Shown here: positions 33,151 to 42,640 of the stretch, piece by piece
Numbering within the stretch: position 1 is the stretch's first letter
Layout of the letters: every line of letters starts with the position of its first letter
Notes under the pieces: generated by a model
What the model saw: only the letters and a program-made list of their open reading frames with translations
What the model was told of the DNA's origin: nothing
Database searches by the model: none
Assembly: GCA_031282425.1 (NCBI GenBank)
Contig: JAITDT010000063.1
Span: 1 to 45,249 of the forward strand
Reading direction: 5' to 3'
DNA from: Holosporaceae bacterium
GTDB taxonomy: Bacteria > Pseudomonadota > Alphaproteobacteria > UBA3830
DNA length: 45,249 nt
Program-made: the position numbers and the translations under genes

Positions 33151-34062
33151 CTAAATGGCAAACTCCAAATAATGTAGTTTCTTTATCTCCCGGCGCGTAT
33201 TGCTGATGCTATCCATTATAATGCCGCAAGTTAAGCTTAAAAACGAAAGCAATGTCAGACCTGTAGCTAGAACGGCGGTAGGCAACCGAGGCACTAATCC
33301 CGTTTCAATGAACGTAGCTATTATTGGGCATGATATTACCACCGAAATTACAAGTAATAACAGAGCAATCAGGCCGAAAAAAAATAGCGGTCTCGTTTCC
33401 TCCAAGAGTTTTATAACGCTGAAGAGAATCTGAAATCCATCCTTAAACGCGCTAAGTTTACTGTGGGAGTTTAGCGGTCTTTCCAAGTATTGCGAATCGA
33501 TCTCGGCGCATGGGATAGCAAGCGTTAGCGCATGAATCGATAACTCTACTTCTATATCAAATCCGTTGCTCATTATCGGAAATGTTTTTATAAATCTCTT
33601 GGAGAATGCCCGATAGCCAGAAAAAATATCTCGAAATGTGCTATGAAATAACAGCTCCAAAATAAAAGTAAATATACGATTGCCGAATTTGTGTCCCATC
33701 GGATAAGCTGCCTCTGATTTTTCTCGACGAACGGCCACGACCATATCTGCTTGTTCGGTCAACATAGTCTCGATCATGCGGATCGCATCTGCGGCGTCGT
33801 ATGTTAAATCGCCGTCTGCCATTATGTATATATCGGCATTAATATCGGCGAACATTTTGCGTACGACATTTCCTTTTCCCCTAATCTTTGCAGTTACAAC
33901 TGTAGCCCCTGCGCTTCTGGCAAGTTCGACAGTATTATCTTCGGAACAATTGTCATATACATAAATATCCGCGAGAGGCAACGACTTTCTAAATGATTTT
34001 ACAACCTCGGCAACGGTAGCCGCTTCGTTGTAGCAAGGTATCAGTACTGCTATGTTCTTCAT
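33151..34062 (-). CDS. family 2 glycosyltransferase with C-terminal TM helices (DPM1/GtrB-like)
   Basis: MKNIAVLIPCYNEAATVAEVVKSF...DIYVYDNCSEDNTVELARSAGATVV...MADGDLTYDA...DIFSGYRAFSKRF; two C-terminal hydrophobic segments. Confidence 0.88.
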   Translation of the reverse strand: MKNIAVLIPCYNEAATVAEVVKSFRKSLPLADIYVYDNCSEDNTVELARSAGATVVTAKIRGKGNVVRKMFADINADIYIMADGDLTYDAADAIRMIETMLTEQADMVVAVRREKSEAAYPMGHKFGNRIFTFILELLFHSTFRDIFSGYRAFSKRFIKTFPIMSNGFDIEVELSIHALTLAIPCAEIDSQYLERPLNSHSKLSAFKDGFQILFSVIKLLEETRPLFFFGLIALLLLVISVVISCPIIATFIETGLVPRLPTAVLATGLTLLSFLSLTCGIIMDSISNTRREIKKLHYLEFAI

Positions 34063-34086
34063 GGGAACATAAAAACATAGCAACGA

Positions 34087-35010
34087 TTAATAATTTGCAA
34101 ATTTCTCCAGCGATTCTAGAGAATTTACTGAAATTAATGTCATGTTTGGAGCGGTGCGTTTTACCAATCCCAGAAGAACTTTTCCAGATCCAATTTCAAC
34201 ACATTGGGAGGCCGAATTGGACTCCGCCCACAGAATGCTTTCTCTCCATCTAATGCGACCTGTGAGCTGTCTAATCAACAATTCTTTAAAATTATCGACC
34301 TCAGCCTGAGCGGTAATATTGGAGATTATCGGCTTTGCAGGATTATAAAAGTTTGTTTTTTCCAAAACTTCCGAAAGCGCGGCAACGGCGTTCGCCATCA
34401 GTTCGCTGTGGAAGGGACCGCTAACTTCCAGAAATACGGTCTTGGCATTGGTTTTAGCTGCCATTTCCACTACTTTATTTACCGCGTTCTTATAGCCGCT
34501 AATTACCGTTTGCGCCGCTGAGTTATCATTGCCGATTTGAACTACTTCTTCTTTCGAATAACATTCCTCTATCATCTGCTGAACAGTTTCCAGATTCAAC
34601 CCAATAATCGCAGCCATTGCGCCATTCTGTGGGAATGCACAGGACATGGCGATTCCCCGCGTTCTTAAAATTCTAGCGGCGTCAGCAATGGAAATTACAC
34701 CAGCAGCGCAGAGAGCCGTGTACTCTCCCAGAGAATGTCCGGCAAAGAATTTAGCTTTTTCTACAATATTGACGTTAAATTCTTTTTCAAGAACTTTTAC
34801 CATCGCCATACTAACAGCCATTAGCGCCGGTTGAGTATTTTCCGTTTTTTTTAGATCGTCTTCCGTTCCAAAAAAGATCAAATCGGATAATTTAAGGGAT
34901 ATAGCGTCGTCTACTTCATGAAAAACATCCCTCGCCGATGAAAAATTATCATATATGTCTTTTCCCATTCCAATTTTTTGAGACCCTTGACCTGGAAACA
35001 CAAAAAACAT
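34087..35010 (-). CDS. fabD: malonyl-CoA:ACP transacylase
   Basis: FVFPGQGSQKIGMGKDIYDNF, FAGHSLGEYTALCAAG, VSGPFHSELM. Confidence 0.96.
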   Translation of the reverse strand: MFFVFPGQGSQKIGMGKDIYDNFSSARDVFHEVDDAISLKLSDLIFFGTEDDLKKTENTQPALMAVSMAMVKVLEKEFNVNIVEKAKFFAGHSLGEYTALCAAGVISIADAARILRTRGIAMSCAFPQNGAMAAIIGLNLETVQQMIEECYSKEEVVQIGNDNSAAQTVISGYKNAVNKVVEMAAKTNAKTVFLEVSGPFHSELMANAVAALSEVLEKTNFYNPAKPIISNITAQAEVDNFKELLIRQLTGRIRWRESILWAESNSASQCVEIGSGKVLLGLVKRTAPNMTLISVNSLESLEKFANY

Positions 35011-35026
35011 GTCTTTCTCCCTATTC

Positions 35027-36358
35027 TTACTGATTTTTTTCGTTCATTTTTATCATTCGGTGTAAAATTAAGAGACTTGGACAAAACACAAGAGGAATGA
35101 ACAGGAAAAAATTAGTCCATCCCAGCGCGTCGGCCATCGCTCCGGATATGGTTCGAAATATTATTCCTCCCAACTCGAAAAATGCCCATAACAACGCATA
35201 TTGCGTAGTTGCGTAATTTTTGTTACACAGGCTGTAGAGAAAAGCAATAAACGCAGTAGCTATGACACCGCAGGTGATGTTTTCAATAAATACCGTTAAA
35301 TATAACATTCTTATGTTATGACCAACACAGGAAAGGATCATGTAGGACAGACAACCGACGGCATGAGTTATACCGGCCCAAAACATCGCTTTTTTAATGC
35401 CATACAATTTTACGATGTATCCGCCGATGATTCCCCCAACAAGAGCGGCGATTGTTCCAAATACCTGCACCACATTGGCTATTTCTAGCTTGGAAAATCC
35501 CATATCCACATAAAAAGGCTTGGCCATTTTTTGAGCCATTCTATCTCCTGCACGGTACAGCATGATTATGGCAATAGTTTCTCGCCAATCGCGCCGTCCC
35601 ATGAATATCTTAAACGGACATACGAGGCACTCAAAAATCGTTGCTTTCATTATGCGAATAAACTCGAATCGAGATTTTTCTCTTTTCCCATAAGATTCCA
35701 CCATTTTTTCTATGCGTTTAATCTCACTGGTTTTGGAAATTTGTGGCTCGTTGACGCAAAAAATAAAAATCGTGCATAGAAAAATCGAAAAAGCCATAGC
35801 GGCATATGCAAGATTCCATCCGTAATAGTGCGCCAAGTAGAGAGTGATGCTTTTGGAAAAGAACATACCGGCTTTATATCCAAAAACAAAAACTCCTGCT
35901 AAGGGACCGAACATTTCCACGCGCGCCTTATCCAGCTGATAAGGGTACAAAGACATATCTTGGCACCCATCTGCAAACGCCACAAGCGAAACACAGCTCA
36001 TCAAACCCACGATGCTCGTTTGAGGTGTTGCCATAGCCATTCCCATCAATCCGACAAATAGTAATAATTGACTAGCGATAGCCCAGCCGCGACGTCTGCC
36101 AAATATCCTGGATAAAACTGGAAAGTCCGTTTTTTCCATGAATGGAGCCCAGAGAAATTTTAACGTAAACGGCCATTGCAGAAGAGTAAATAACCCTATG
36201 ATTGTGTTGGATACTCCGCATTCCTTCAGCCAAAGATCCAAAACTGTCAACCGAAGAAGAAACGGAACGCCGCAGGTAAATCCCACAAAAAGTCTAGCGC
36301 TAATTCTTAAACGAAGACAGGCTTTTATAAAACTGTCGCCGGTAGACGCCAATTTCAT
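35027..36358 (-). CDS. AmpG-like MFS transporter (muropeptide permease family)
   Basis: MFS with GFTCGVPFLLRLTVLDLWLKECGVSNTIIGLFTLLQWPFTLKFLWAPFMEK and a DGCQDMSLYPYQLD motif (AmpG type). TAATG overlap with typA. Confidence 0.83.
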   Translation of the reverse strand: MKLASTGDSFIKACLRLRISARLFVGFTCGVPFLLRLTVLDLWLKECGVSNTIIGLFTLLQWPFTLKFLWAPFMEKTDFPVLSRIFGRRRGWAIASQLLLFVGLMGMAMATPQTSIVGLMSCVSLVAFADGCQDMSLYPYQLDKARVEMFGPLAGVFVFGYKAGMFFSKSITLYLAHYYGWNLAYAAMAFSIFLCTIFIFCVNEPQISKTSEIKRIEKMVESYGKREKSRFEFIRIMKATIFECLVCPFKIFMGRRDWRETIAIIMLYRAGDRMAQKMAKPFYVDMGFSKLEIANVVQVFGTIAALVGGIIGGYIVKLYGIKKAMFWAGITHAVGCLSYMILSCVGHNIRMLYLTVFIENITCGVIATAFIAFLYSLCNKNYATTQYALLWAFFELGGIIFRTISGAMADALGWTNFFLFIPLVFCPSLLILHRMIKMNEKNQ

Positions 36359-38178
36359 TATTTCAATCTACTCATCTTTTTTCGAGCGTTTTGATCCAGA
36401 TACTTTTTCCGAAGTCTTACGGCTTTCGGCGTTACCTCAACCAATTCATCATCTTGAATATAGGACAATGCTTGCTCCAATGAAACAGTACGAGGTGGAG
36501 ATAGTTTAATATTATCGTCTTTTCCAGAAGCCCTCATATTTGTCAATTGCTTTGTTTTTGTGGGATTAACATCCAACTCATTGCTTTTATTATGTTCTCC
36601 TATAATAAGACCTTCGTAAACCGGCGCTCCTGGATTTATGAATAAAGTTCCTCTTTCTTCGAGAAAGAACAACGCGTAGGGAACTGCGTTTCCCGCGGCA
36701 TTGGAAACTAGAACGCCTCTGCCTCTGCCTTCGATGGATCCTTTATAGGGCTCATATCCGCTGAAAGATCTATTAATGATTCCCGAGCCTCGAGTATCCG
36801 TCAAAAACTCACTGTGATACCCGATTAATCCTCTAGTTGGAACGGAAAATTTCAGCCTCGTTTTTCCCACGCCCGATGGACGCATATCCAACAACGCTCC
36901 TTTCCGAAGAGTAATCTTTTCCACAATAATTCCCGTAAACTCATCGTCCAGGTCTACACAGAGCTCTTCCATCGGTTCCAGTTTTTGGCCGGTGGTTTCG
37001 TCGATTTTATATAGAACGTTGGGACGACTGATTGAAAGCTCAAATCCTTCTCTTCTCATAGTTTCTATGAGAATTCCCAGTTGCAACTCTCCCCGCCCTG
37101 CAACCTCGAAAGAATCCTGATCGCTTAACCTTTTCACAGAAACAGAAATATTTCCCTCGGCTTCCTTCTGCAGTCGATCCCAAATCATACGAGAAGTGAG
37201 CTTTTTCCCATCTTGTCCTGCCAACGGCGAGTCGTTTATGGAGAACACCATGGATAGCGTAGGCGGATCAATGGGCAGGGATTTTATGGGCGTAGAGACG
37301 TCTGTTGATGCAATGGTGTCCGCTACCGTCGCTATCTGGAGCCCAGCTATGGCCACTATATCTCCACATTCGACACGATCCACCGAAATGCGTTTTAATC
37401 CTTCAAAAGACAATAGTTTCGTTAATCTAGATCTCTCCACAACGCCGACAGTTTCGCGAATCGCGTGTACAGAATTGTTAATGGCGGCTGATCCTTTAAG
37501 AATCTTTCCCGTTAAAACTCTACCGAGGTATTGATCATAATCCAGCATGGTAACCAGCATCTGAAACGGCGCTTCTATGTCGACATTCGGAGGACTAATA
37601 TGCATCATTATTGTTTCAAAAAGGGGATTTAGACCGTTGCGTTCGTCATTTAGATTTTTCACTGCCCATCCATTCCTACCAGAAGCAAAGACAATTGGAA
37701 AGTCCAGTTGCTCTTCATAAGCTTCCAGAGCTACGAACAGATCAAACACCTCGTCAATGACTTCTGTAACGCGAGCGTCTTGTTTATCAACCTTATTTAT
37801 TACGACAATGGGCTTTAGCCCCAAAGCCAAGGCTTTTGTTAATACGAATTTTGTTTGTGGCATTGGTCCCTCGGAAGCGTCCACCAGTAAAAGCGCTCCC
37901 TCCACCATGCTCAAAATTCGTTCAACTTCTCCACCAAAATCGGCGTGACCTGGCGTATCAACTATATTAAACTTAGCGTCATTCCAAATGAAACTGGTGC
38001 ATTTTGCTAAAATCGTGATGCCGCGCTCTCGTTCCAGATCGTTATAGTCCATGGCGCAGGTTTCTATTTGTTGATTGTCTCTGAATATTCCGCTTTGTTT
38101 AAACATCGCATCCACCAGCGTAGTTTTACCGTGATCCACGTGGGCTATGATAGCCAGATTCCTAAGTTCTTTAGACAA
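36358..38178 (-). CDS. typA: translational GTPase TypA/BipA
   Basis: [32 protein letters not shown]...MDYNDLERERGITILAKCTS...GRGELQLGILIETMRREGFELSISRP. Confidence 0.96.
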   Translation of the reverse strand: MSKELRNLAIIAHVDHGKTTLVDAMFKQSGIFRDNQQIETCAMDYNDLERERGITILAKCTSFIWNDAKFNIVDTPGHADFGGEVERILSMVEGALLLVDASEGPMPQTKFVLTKALALGLKPIVVINKVDKQDARVTEVIDEVFDLFVALEAYEEQLDFPIVFASGRNGWAVKNLNDERNGLNPLFETIMMHISPPNVDIEAPFQMLVTMLDYDQYLGRVLTGKILKGSAAINNSVHAIRETVGVVERSRLTKLLSFEGLKRISVDRVECGDIVAIAGLQIATVADTIASTDVSTPIKSLPIDPPTLSMVFSINDSPLAGQDGKKLTSRMIWDRLQKEAEGNISVSVKRLSDQDSFEVAGRGELQLGILIETMRREGFELSISRPNVLYKIDETTGQKLEPMEELCVDLDDEFTGIIVEKITLRKGALLDMRPSGVGKTRLKFSVPTRGLIGYHSEFLTDTRGSGIINRSFSGYEPYKGSIEGRGRGVLVSNAAGNAVPYALFFLEERGTLFINPGAPVYEGLIIGEHNKSNELDVNPTKTKQLTNMRASGKDDNIKLSPPRTVSLEQALSYIQDDELVEVTPKAVRLRKKYLDQNARKKMSRLK

Positions 38179-38209
38179 TTGCTTACTCCGAAATTAAAGG
38201 AAACGAATT

Positions 38210-38249
38210 ACGCTATATAATATACTAATATTCCAGTATATTCTAGCGT
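38210..38249. repeat. 40-bp imperfect dyad symmetry in the typA / propeller-gene intergenic region
   Basis: ACGCTA-tat-AATATACT-aatattcc-AGTATATT-c-TAGCGT; inner 8-bp and outer 6-bp arms are perfect complements. Confidence 0.75.
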
Positions 38250-38416
38250 GATTTTGGGGAGAGTTCTATTAAAAGTATTGAATGCTTTGTATCCACGTCA
38301 TAAATGACGGGAATATAAGGCACGTTTGGCAAATTCTTTACGCTTGCGATATTATAACTGCTTAATTGTTTGTTAACCTTTATATGCCATAATGATTCCG
38401 ATTGCAGGAGTTAACT

Positions 38417-39442
38417 ATGCGTATATTTTATATTCTATTATGCTTTTTGACAATTTTTGATTCCATAACATCGATGGATAATGTTATGGAAGAGGCTTTA
38501 CGACGTATTCTGGACAAGTCGAACCCCAAAAGTCGCGCCATAACGGCAAGCCGCGAGCAATTTAGAAATGTTCCCAGGGCAGGGTGGGCACAAACTCAAA
38601 CTGCTATGCGCCCTCGTTGTCTAAGTTCCAATGGGGAGCAGGTAGCCGGTATCAAAGATAACCGCATCTGTGTACATAACCGCAATACCGGAAATAATAG
38701 TGCTATAACCCCCATGAATGGGGAAATTATTGATATATGTTTCTATGGCAATACCCATATTGTCTATACTATTCGCGGCACCGATGGACGCATCAGATTA
38801 ATAGTGATTAATCTGCGTACTAGAGAGCAAAATGATCTGACTCCGGCACAAAATGCAAAATCTATTCACGTAACAATGGCGAATGGTGCGATTATCGCCA
38901 TTTCCCATATTGGTTCTTCGTATTCCGCTTGCAAAATTAATCCAAATAACTTAACTACGCAGATTGTGGGAACTGGCTCGGCGGATCGAGTCAATGAAAA
39001 AATTGTTTTTTTAGATGAGGCTCACAGTTGGAAAATTATAGTCCATGAAAATAAAGTAGCGTTAGTGCATACAATTTTGAGAACAGGAGAACAACAAAGT
39101 ACGTTTATACAGGGGCAATTCAGATTGTCGGATGTTAAAGCTCTCTTTGGTAAGAATGGAAATCCATTAATTATCAGTCTTCATCAAGGGAAAAAAATAA
39201 ACCACGCTCCATTTGAACCATCGAAGGAGCCACACATCCGCTACCTTAACCAAACTTTCAGTAATTGGGATGTAATCAGTAGTACGGCGGACGGCAACAT
39301 TTGGCTTTTGCGCATTTATAATATTCAAAGCGCCGATGAATACGTTCTCTATAACGTCAGAAATAGATGTATAGAGCGCAATATAACAAACTCTAGTGTT
39401 AGTACCTTCAGTACCTCCGCCCGCAAACTCAGCGTCATGTGA
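38417..39442 (+). CDS. secreted beta-propeller-like protein, resembling the propeller part of S9 prolyl oligopeptidases
   Basis: RBS GCAGGAG before ATG 38417; signal peptide MRIFYILLCFLTIFDSITS; blade-like stretch HIVYTIRGTDGRIRLIVINLRTREQNDLTPAQNAKSIHV. No alpha/beta-hydrolase domain follows. Confidence 0.5.
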   Translation: MRIFYILLCFLTIFDSITSMDNVMEEALRRILDKSNPKSRAITASREQFRNVPRAGWAQTQTAMRPRCLSSNGEQVAGIKDNRICVHNRNTGNNSAITPMNGEIIDICFYGNTHIVYTIRGTDGRIRLIVINLRTREQNDLTPAQNAKSIHVTMANGAIIAISHIGSSYSACKINPNNLTTQIVGTGSADRVNEKIVFLDEAHSWKIIVHENKVALVHTILRTGEQQSTFIQGQFRLSDVKALFGKNGNPLIISLHQGKKINHAPFEPSKEPHIRYLNQTFSNWDVISSTADGNIWLLRIYNIQSADEYVLYNVRNRCIERNITNSSVSTFSTSARKLSVM

Positions 39443-39536
39443 CGAGTTCAGATCTGATATTAGCGTTTGAAGAGTCTTCTTTACGCAAATTATGAGTTAA
39501 AGTGCATATACCATAGGATAGAAAAAGCAGATTTAA

Positions 39537-39548
39537 GGGGGGGGGGGG
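39537..39548 (+). repeat. poly-G tract (12 G), intergenic
   Basis: AGATTTAA-G12-ATTGCCC, between the propeller gene and tRNA-Glu. Confidence 0.95.
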
Positions 39549-39619
39549 ATTGCCCAATAAAGACAGACGGATCATATTGACTTACACAGATGACTTATAT
39601 TACAAGAAATGAGCTTTTA

Positions 39620-39695
39620 GTCCCCATCGTCTAGAGGCCTAGGACATCGCCCTTTCACGGCGACAACACGAGTTCGAATCTCGTTGGGGATACCA
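39620..39695 (+). tRNA. tRNA-Glu (anticodon TTC), CCA encoded
   Basis: Cloverleaf: acceptor GTCCCCA/TGGGGAT, anticodon arm TCGCC-CTTTCAC-GGCGA, T-arm ACGAG-TTCGAAT-CTCGT, 3' ACCA. Confidence 0.95.
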
Positions 39696-39736
39696 TTTCC
39701 GACGTTTTGCGCCAAATCGGGCTTTAGCTATACGCG

Positions 39737-40696
39737 TCAAGTAATTTGGGAAATCACTTCGCATAGATTTTTACTTTCATGGATAGCTTTATAGATTTCT
39801 GAAAATATCTTCATGGAGATATTATAGTTTCGCTCAAATATAGGAATTGCTTTGGCGGATGATATGCCTTCCGCTAGAGCTCCCGTCCAATTCTTCAGAT
39901 GACCGCCCGTTGCCAGATGCTCCCCAAATAAGACGTTGCGCGATTGCTGGCTGGTGCAGGTCAGGATTACATCTCCAATGCCGCCTAGCTCGAAAACTGT
40001 CTCCTTTTTTCCGCCGAGAACGTTGGATAGTTCAGCCATTTCACGCAATCCGTCCACAATTAATTTTGAGATAGCGCTATTGCCGAATTTCAATCCAGAT
40101 AAAACTCCGCAGCCGATGGCTAAAACGTTTTTTAGCGCGCCAGCTACTTGTAATCCTATGTAATCATCTATCGCTTCGATCTTGAACGTAGGGATCGATA
40201 AGCATTCGGCAATGTGTCGAGATAATTTCATGTTTTTACCTGCGATATTCACGCCAGCCGGAAGTCCTCGAGCAATTTCATGTGCAAAAGAAGGACCGGA
40301 AAGAACGGCGTAACTATTGCCCAAAATTTCTTCCACTGTATCGCTTTGTAATCGACCATTTTCAACGTCAAATCCCTTGGAACATAGTACTAGCGGCGCT
40401 TTGATCTCATATTCTCTTATTTGTTTGCAAACTAGTAAAACACTAGATACGGGCAGAGCGAAAAAAACGATGCTACAACTTTGAATTTCAGAAAAAATAT
40501 CCGTACATGAGATGTTGGAGTTCAACGGTATTCCCGGAAGAGCGCTTAAATTCATATGTAATTTGTTAATGGATGATGCTGTCGTTTTCGAATCACTGAC
40601 CAATAGAATTTCTTTCGCTTTTCGACTAAAGCATTGGGCAATGGCAGTTCCGTAACAGCCAGCCCCCACAATTCCAATTTTTTCTAGTGAAATCAT
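39737..40696 (-). CDS. gpsA: NAD(P)-dependent glycerol-3-phosphate dehydrogenase
   Basis: KIGIVGAGCYGTAIAQCFSRKAKEILLVSD...VLSGPSFAHEIARGLPAGVNIA...GLQVAGALKNVLAIGCGVLSGLKFGNSAISKLIVDGLREM...GGIGDVILTCTSQQSRN. Confidence 0.95.
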   Translation of the reverse strand: MISLEKIGIVGAGCYGTAIAQCFSRKAKEILLVSDSKTTASSINKLHMNLSALPGIPLNSNISCTDIFSEIQSCSIVFFALPVSSVLLVCKQIREYEIKAPLVLCSKGFDVENGRLQSDTVEEILGNSYAVLSGPSFAHEIARGLPAGVNIAGKNMKLSRHIAECLSIPTFKIEAIDDYIGLQVAGALKNVLAIGCGVLSGLKFGNSAISKLIVDGLREMAELSNVLGGKKETVFELGGIGDVILTCTSQQSRNVLFGEHLATGGHLKNWTGALAEGISSAKAIPIFERNYNISMKIFSEIYKAIHESKNLCEVISQIT

Positions 40697-40777
40697 TCCG
40701 TGTGCTCCTCAGATAAAAGTGGGCATTCTATAAAATTTAATTTATACTTCTTATTCGTATTTACAAATAGCAGGAAA

Positions 40778-42511
40778 ATGTTGAATTTTTTGTTAAAAAA
40801 GGTAGCGAAGACCACAAAAGAAATCAATGAACTCTCTGCTGAACCGATTAGAAAATTAATGGAAAAAATTGACTCTATTCCCGAAAACTACGTTTCTCAT
40901 ATTAAAAATATCGTTATTTTGATTTTATCATATGGGATAACGTCGCTTTTCACCTATCCGGAATTCAAATTTTATGTTTTTTTGAAGGAAATTTTCTCCT
41001 TACTATGCGCCTACGGCGCAATTTTCTTTTGGTTCATGGATAGAATAGAGGGCGAAACGCCGTTCCGGGTAGCTGTCGGAACAACCGCCTGCGTCGCGCC
41101 GGTTTTGTTTATAAACAATCCACCGATGGTGGCGTTAGTGAGTTTATTGTTGGTAATTCTTCTGGAATTTATTATTTTTGAGTATATTCGCGGATGTAAT
41201 TTGTTTTCTCCATTAATTCCAGTTTATGCAATTTGTGAGAGTGTCCAAGATGCAGAAAAAATAGAGAAACTTTCCAGCAAATACAAGATATTAGAACTAA
41301 TAGTTTTGTCAGAGCAACGAGATTGCAGATATAGTTCGTTGCGCGCTCTAGAAGATTTAAGAAACTGGCTACGAAAGATTAATTATTTACCATTTTATCC
41401 AACGCCTCGAAGACTTTTGTATCTTGGAGAAAAAGCAAACCATGATAATTTGATAAAATTACTGGCATTGGCGGAAGATTATGCCATACCGCTATTTCTG
41501 ATAAAAAATACGTTTGATAATTCGTTAGCCGTCTCTCCGATTTCTTTCGGCGACGTCGAAGACGTTATGGCTGCACCGGAGGATAGCGCGCCATTGGCTG
41601 CCGCCCTTAAGAATAAACGTGTGTGGATCTGCTACGACGGCAGGGGCTGCGTCCTGGACCTGATTCGAGAAATGTCTCTTGCGGATTCCATAAGTCTGAC
41701 AATTTTTTGCGAAACAGAAAGACTAATGATGGAAGCTGAGCAGGAATTGACGCGCCAATGTCCAAACAAAAATTACAAGATAAAAATTGCCGACATAAAT
41801 TTGTTGCCTATACAGGGAACGAAGCCGGATGTGTTTTTCTATTGCGCGCCGATAAAATCTTTCCGTTCCGGAGAAGATAATCTAAAGGAAGCCGTCGTGA
41901 AAAATGTGCTGGATACGCGACGTTTGATAAGCTTCGCTCAATCCAGCAAAATCCCCGTAGTTTTTGTTTTGTCGAGTTCAAGAGCTCTTCGCATCAATAA
42001 TTCGATTGGAGCAACTCTGCGTTTGGGCGAGCTTAACGTCCAGTTTGCAGACTCCCAAAGTAAAAAGATGCATACAAAATTTAAAATTATCCGCATACCG
42101 GAGGAAAAAGCGTGCGGCATGAGAGAAGCGGCGCTACCGTACACGCTTTGCAACAGCGTAAATCTAGACATACCGGAAGAAGAAGCAGCCGACGTCTGTT
42201 CCAGAAAAGAAATAATAACTCCGCTGATAAAAGCAACAGCGGCGCTGCTGAAGAGTAACGATACAACCTCCAGCGTCTATACTGTTACTCCGCAAAATAT
42301 AGCGAACTTTGAGGAATACGCAAAAAATATGCATGGTATGGCAGAACCGCTGGAAAAAACTGCCATCGCTCATGTTATGCGAACGAAATTTTCATCTGCG
42401 AAATCCGCGCTATACGAGCAAACATGGACGATGAAAGAACTAAACGAAATGGGTTCTCGAGAGTTAATAGCTGCGGTGTTCCAGGAACTTAATGAGAAAA
42501 TAAACGCCTAA
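40778..42511 (+). CDS. CapD/FlaA1-like nucleotide-sugar dehydratase family membrane protein, apparently catalytically degenerate
   Basis: N-terminal TM block, then ISFGDVEDVMAAPEDSAPLAAALKNKRVWICYDGRGCVLDLIREM...KPDVFFYCAPIKSFRSGEDNLKEAVVKNVLDTRRLISFAQSSKIPVVFVLSSSRALRINNSIGATLRLGELNVQFA, colinear with the CapD consensus. Start set at MLNFLLKKV. Confidence 0.6.
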   Translation: MLNFLLKKVAKTTKEINELSAEPIRKLMEKIDSIPENYVSHIKNIVILILSYGITSLFTYPEFKFYVFLKEIFSLLCAYGAIFFWFMDRIEGETPFRVAVGTTACVAPVLFINNPPMVALVSLLLVILLEFIIFEYIRGCNLFSPLIPVYAICESVQDAEKIEKLSSKYKILELIVLSEQRDCRYSSLRALEDLRNWLRKINYLPFYPTPRRLLYLGEKANHDNLIKLLALAEDYAIPLFLIKNTFDNSLAVSPISFGDVEDVMAAPEDSAPLAAALKNKRVWICYDGRGCVLDLIREMSLADSISLTIFCETERLMMEAEQELTRQCPNKNYKIKIADINLLPIQGTKPDVFFYCAPIKSFRSGEDNLKEAVVKNVLDTRRLISFAQSSKIPVVFVLSSSRALRINNSIGATLRLGELNVQFADSQSKKMHTKFKIIRIPEEKACGMREAALPYTLCNSVNLDIPEEEAADVCSRKEIITPLIKATAALLKSNDTTSSVYTVTPQNIANFEEYAKNMHGMAEPLEKTAIAHVMRTKFSSAKSALYEQTWTMKELNEMGSRELIAAVFQELNEKINA

Positions 42512-42581
42512 TCTAAGTTCAGAAAATTGATATTTAGCGTAAATCATTAAAAAATTAGTTAATAATTACTTTGAAAATTTA

Positions 42582-42610
42582 TTGACATTGGGAAGTGGCA
42601 TCAGTAGCAT
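42582..42610 (+). promoter_or_regulatory. sigma70-like promoter of the poly-G gene
   Basis: TTGACA (42582-42587), 17-nt spacer, TAGCAT (42605-42610), 31 nt upstream of ATG 42641; RBS-like AAAGGA. Confidence 0.65.
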
Positions 42611-42640
42611 TCGTCGGTGTTTTGATGAAAGGAAAATGAA

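Noticed and set aside
36138-36509. 123-aa plus-strand ORF across the typA/ampG junction
   Set aside because: Shadow ORF antisense to two confident genes.
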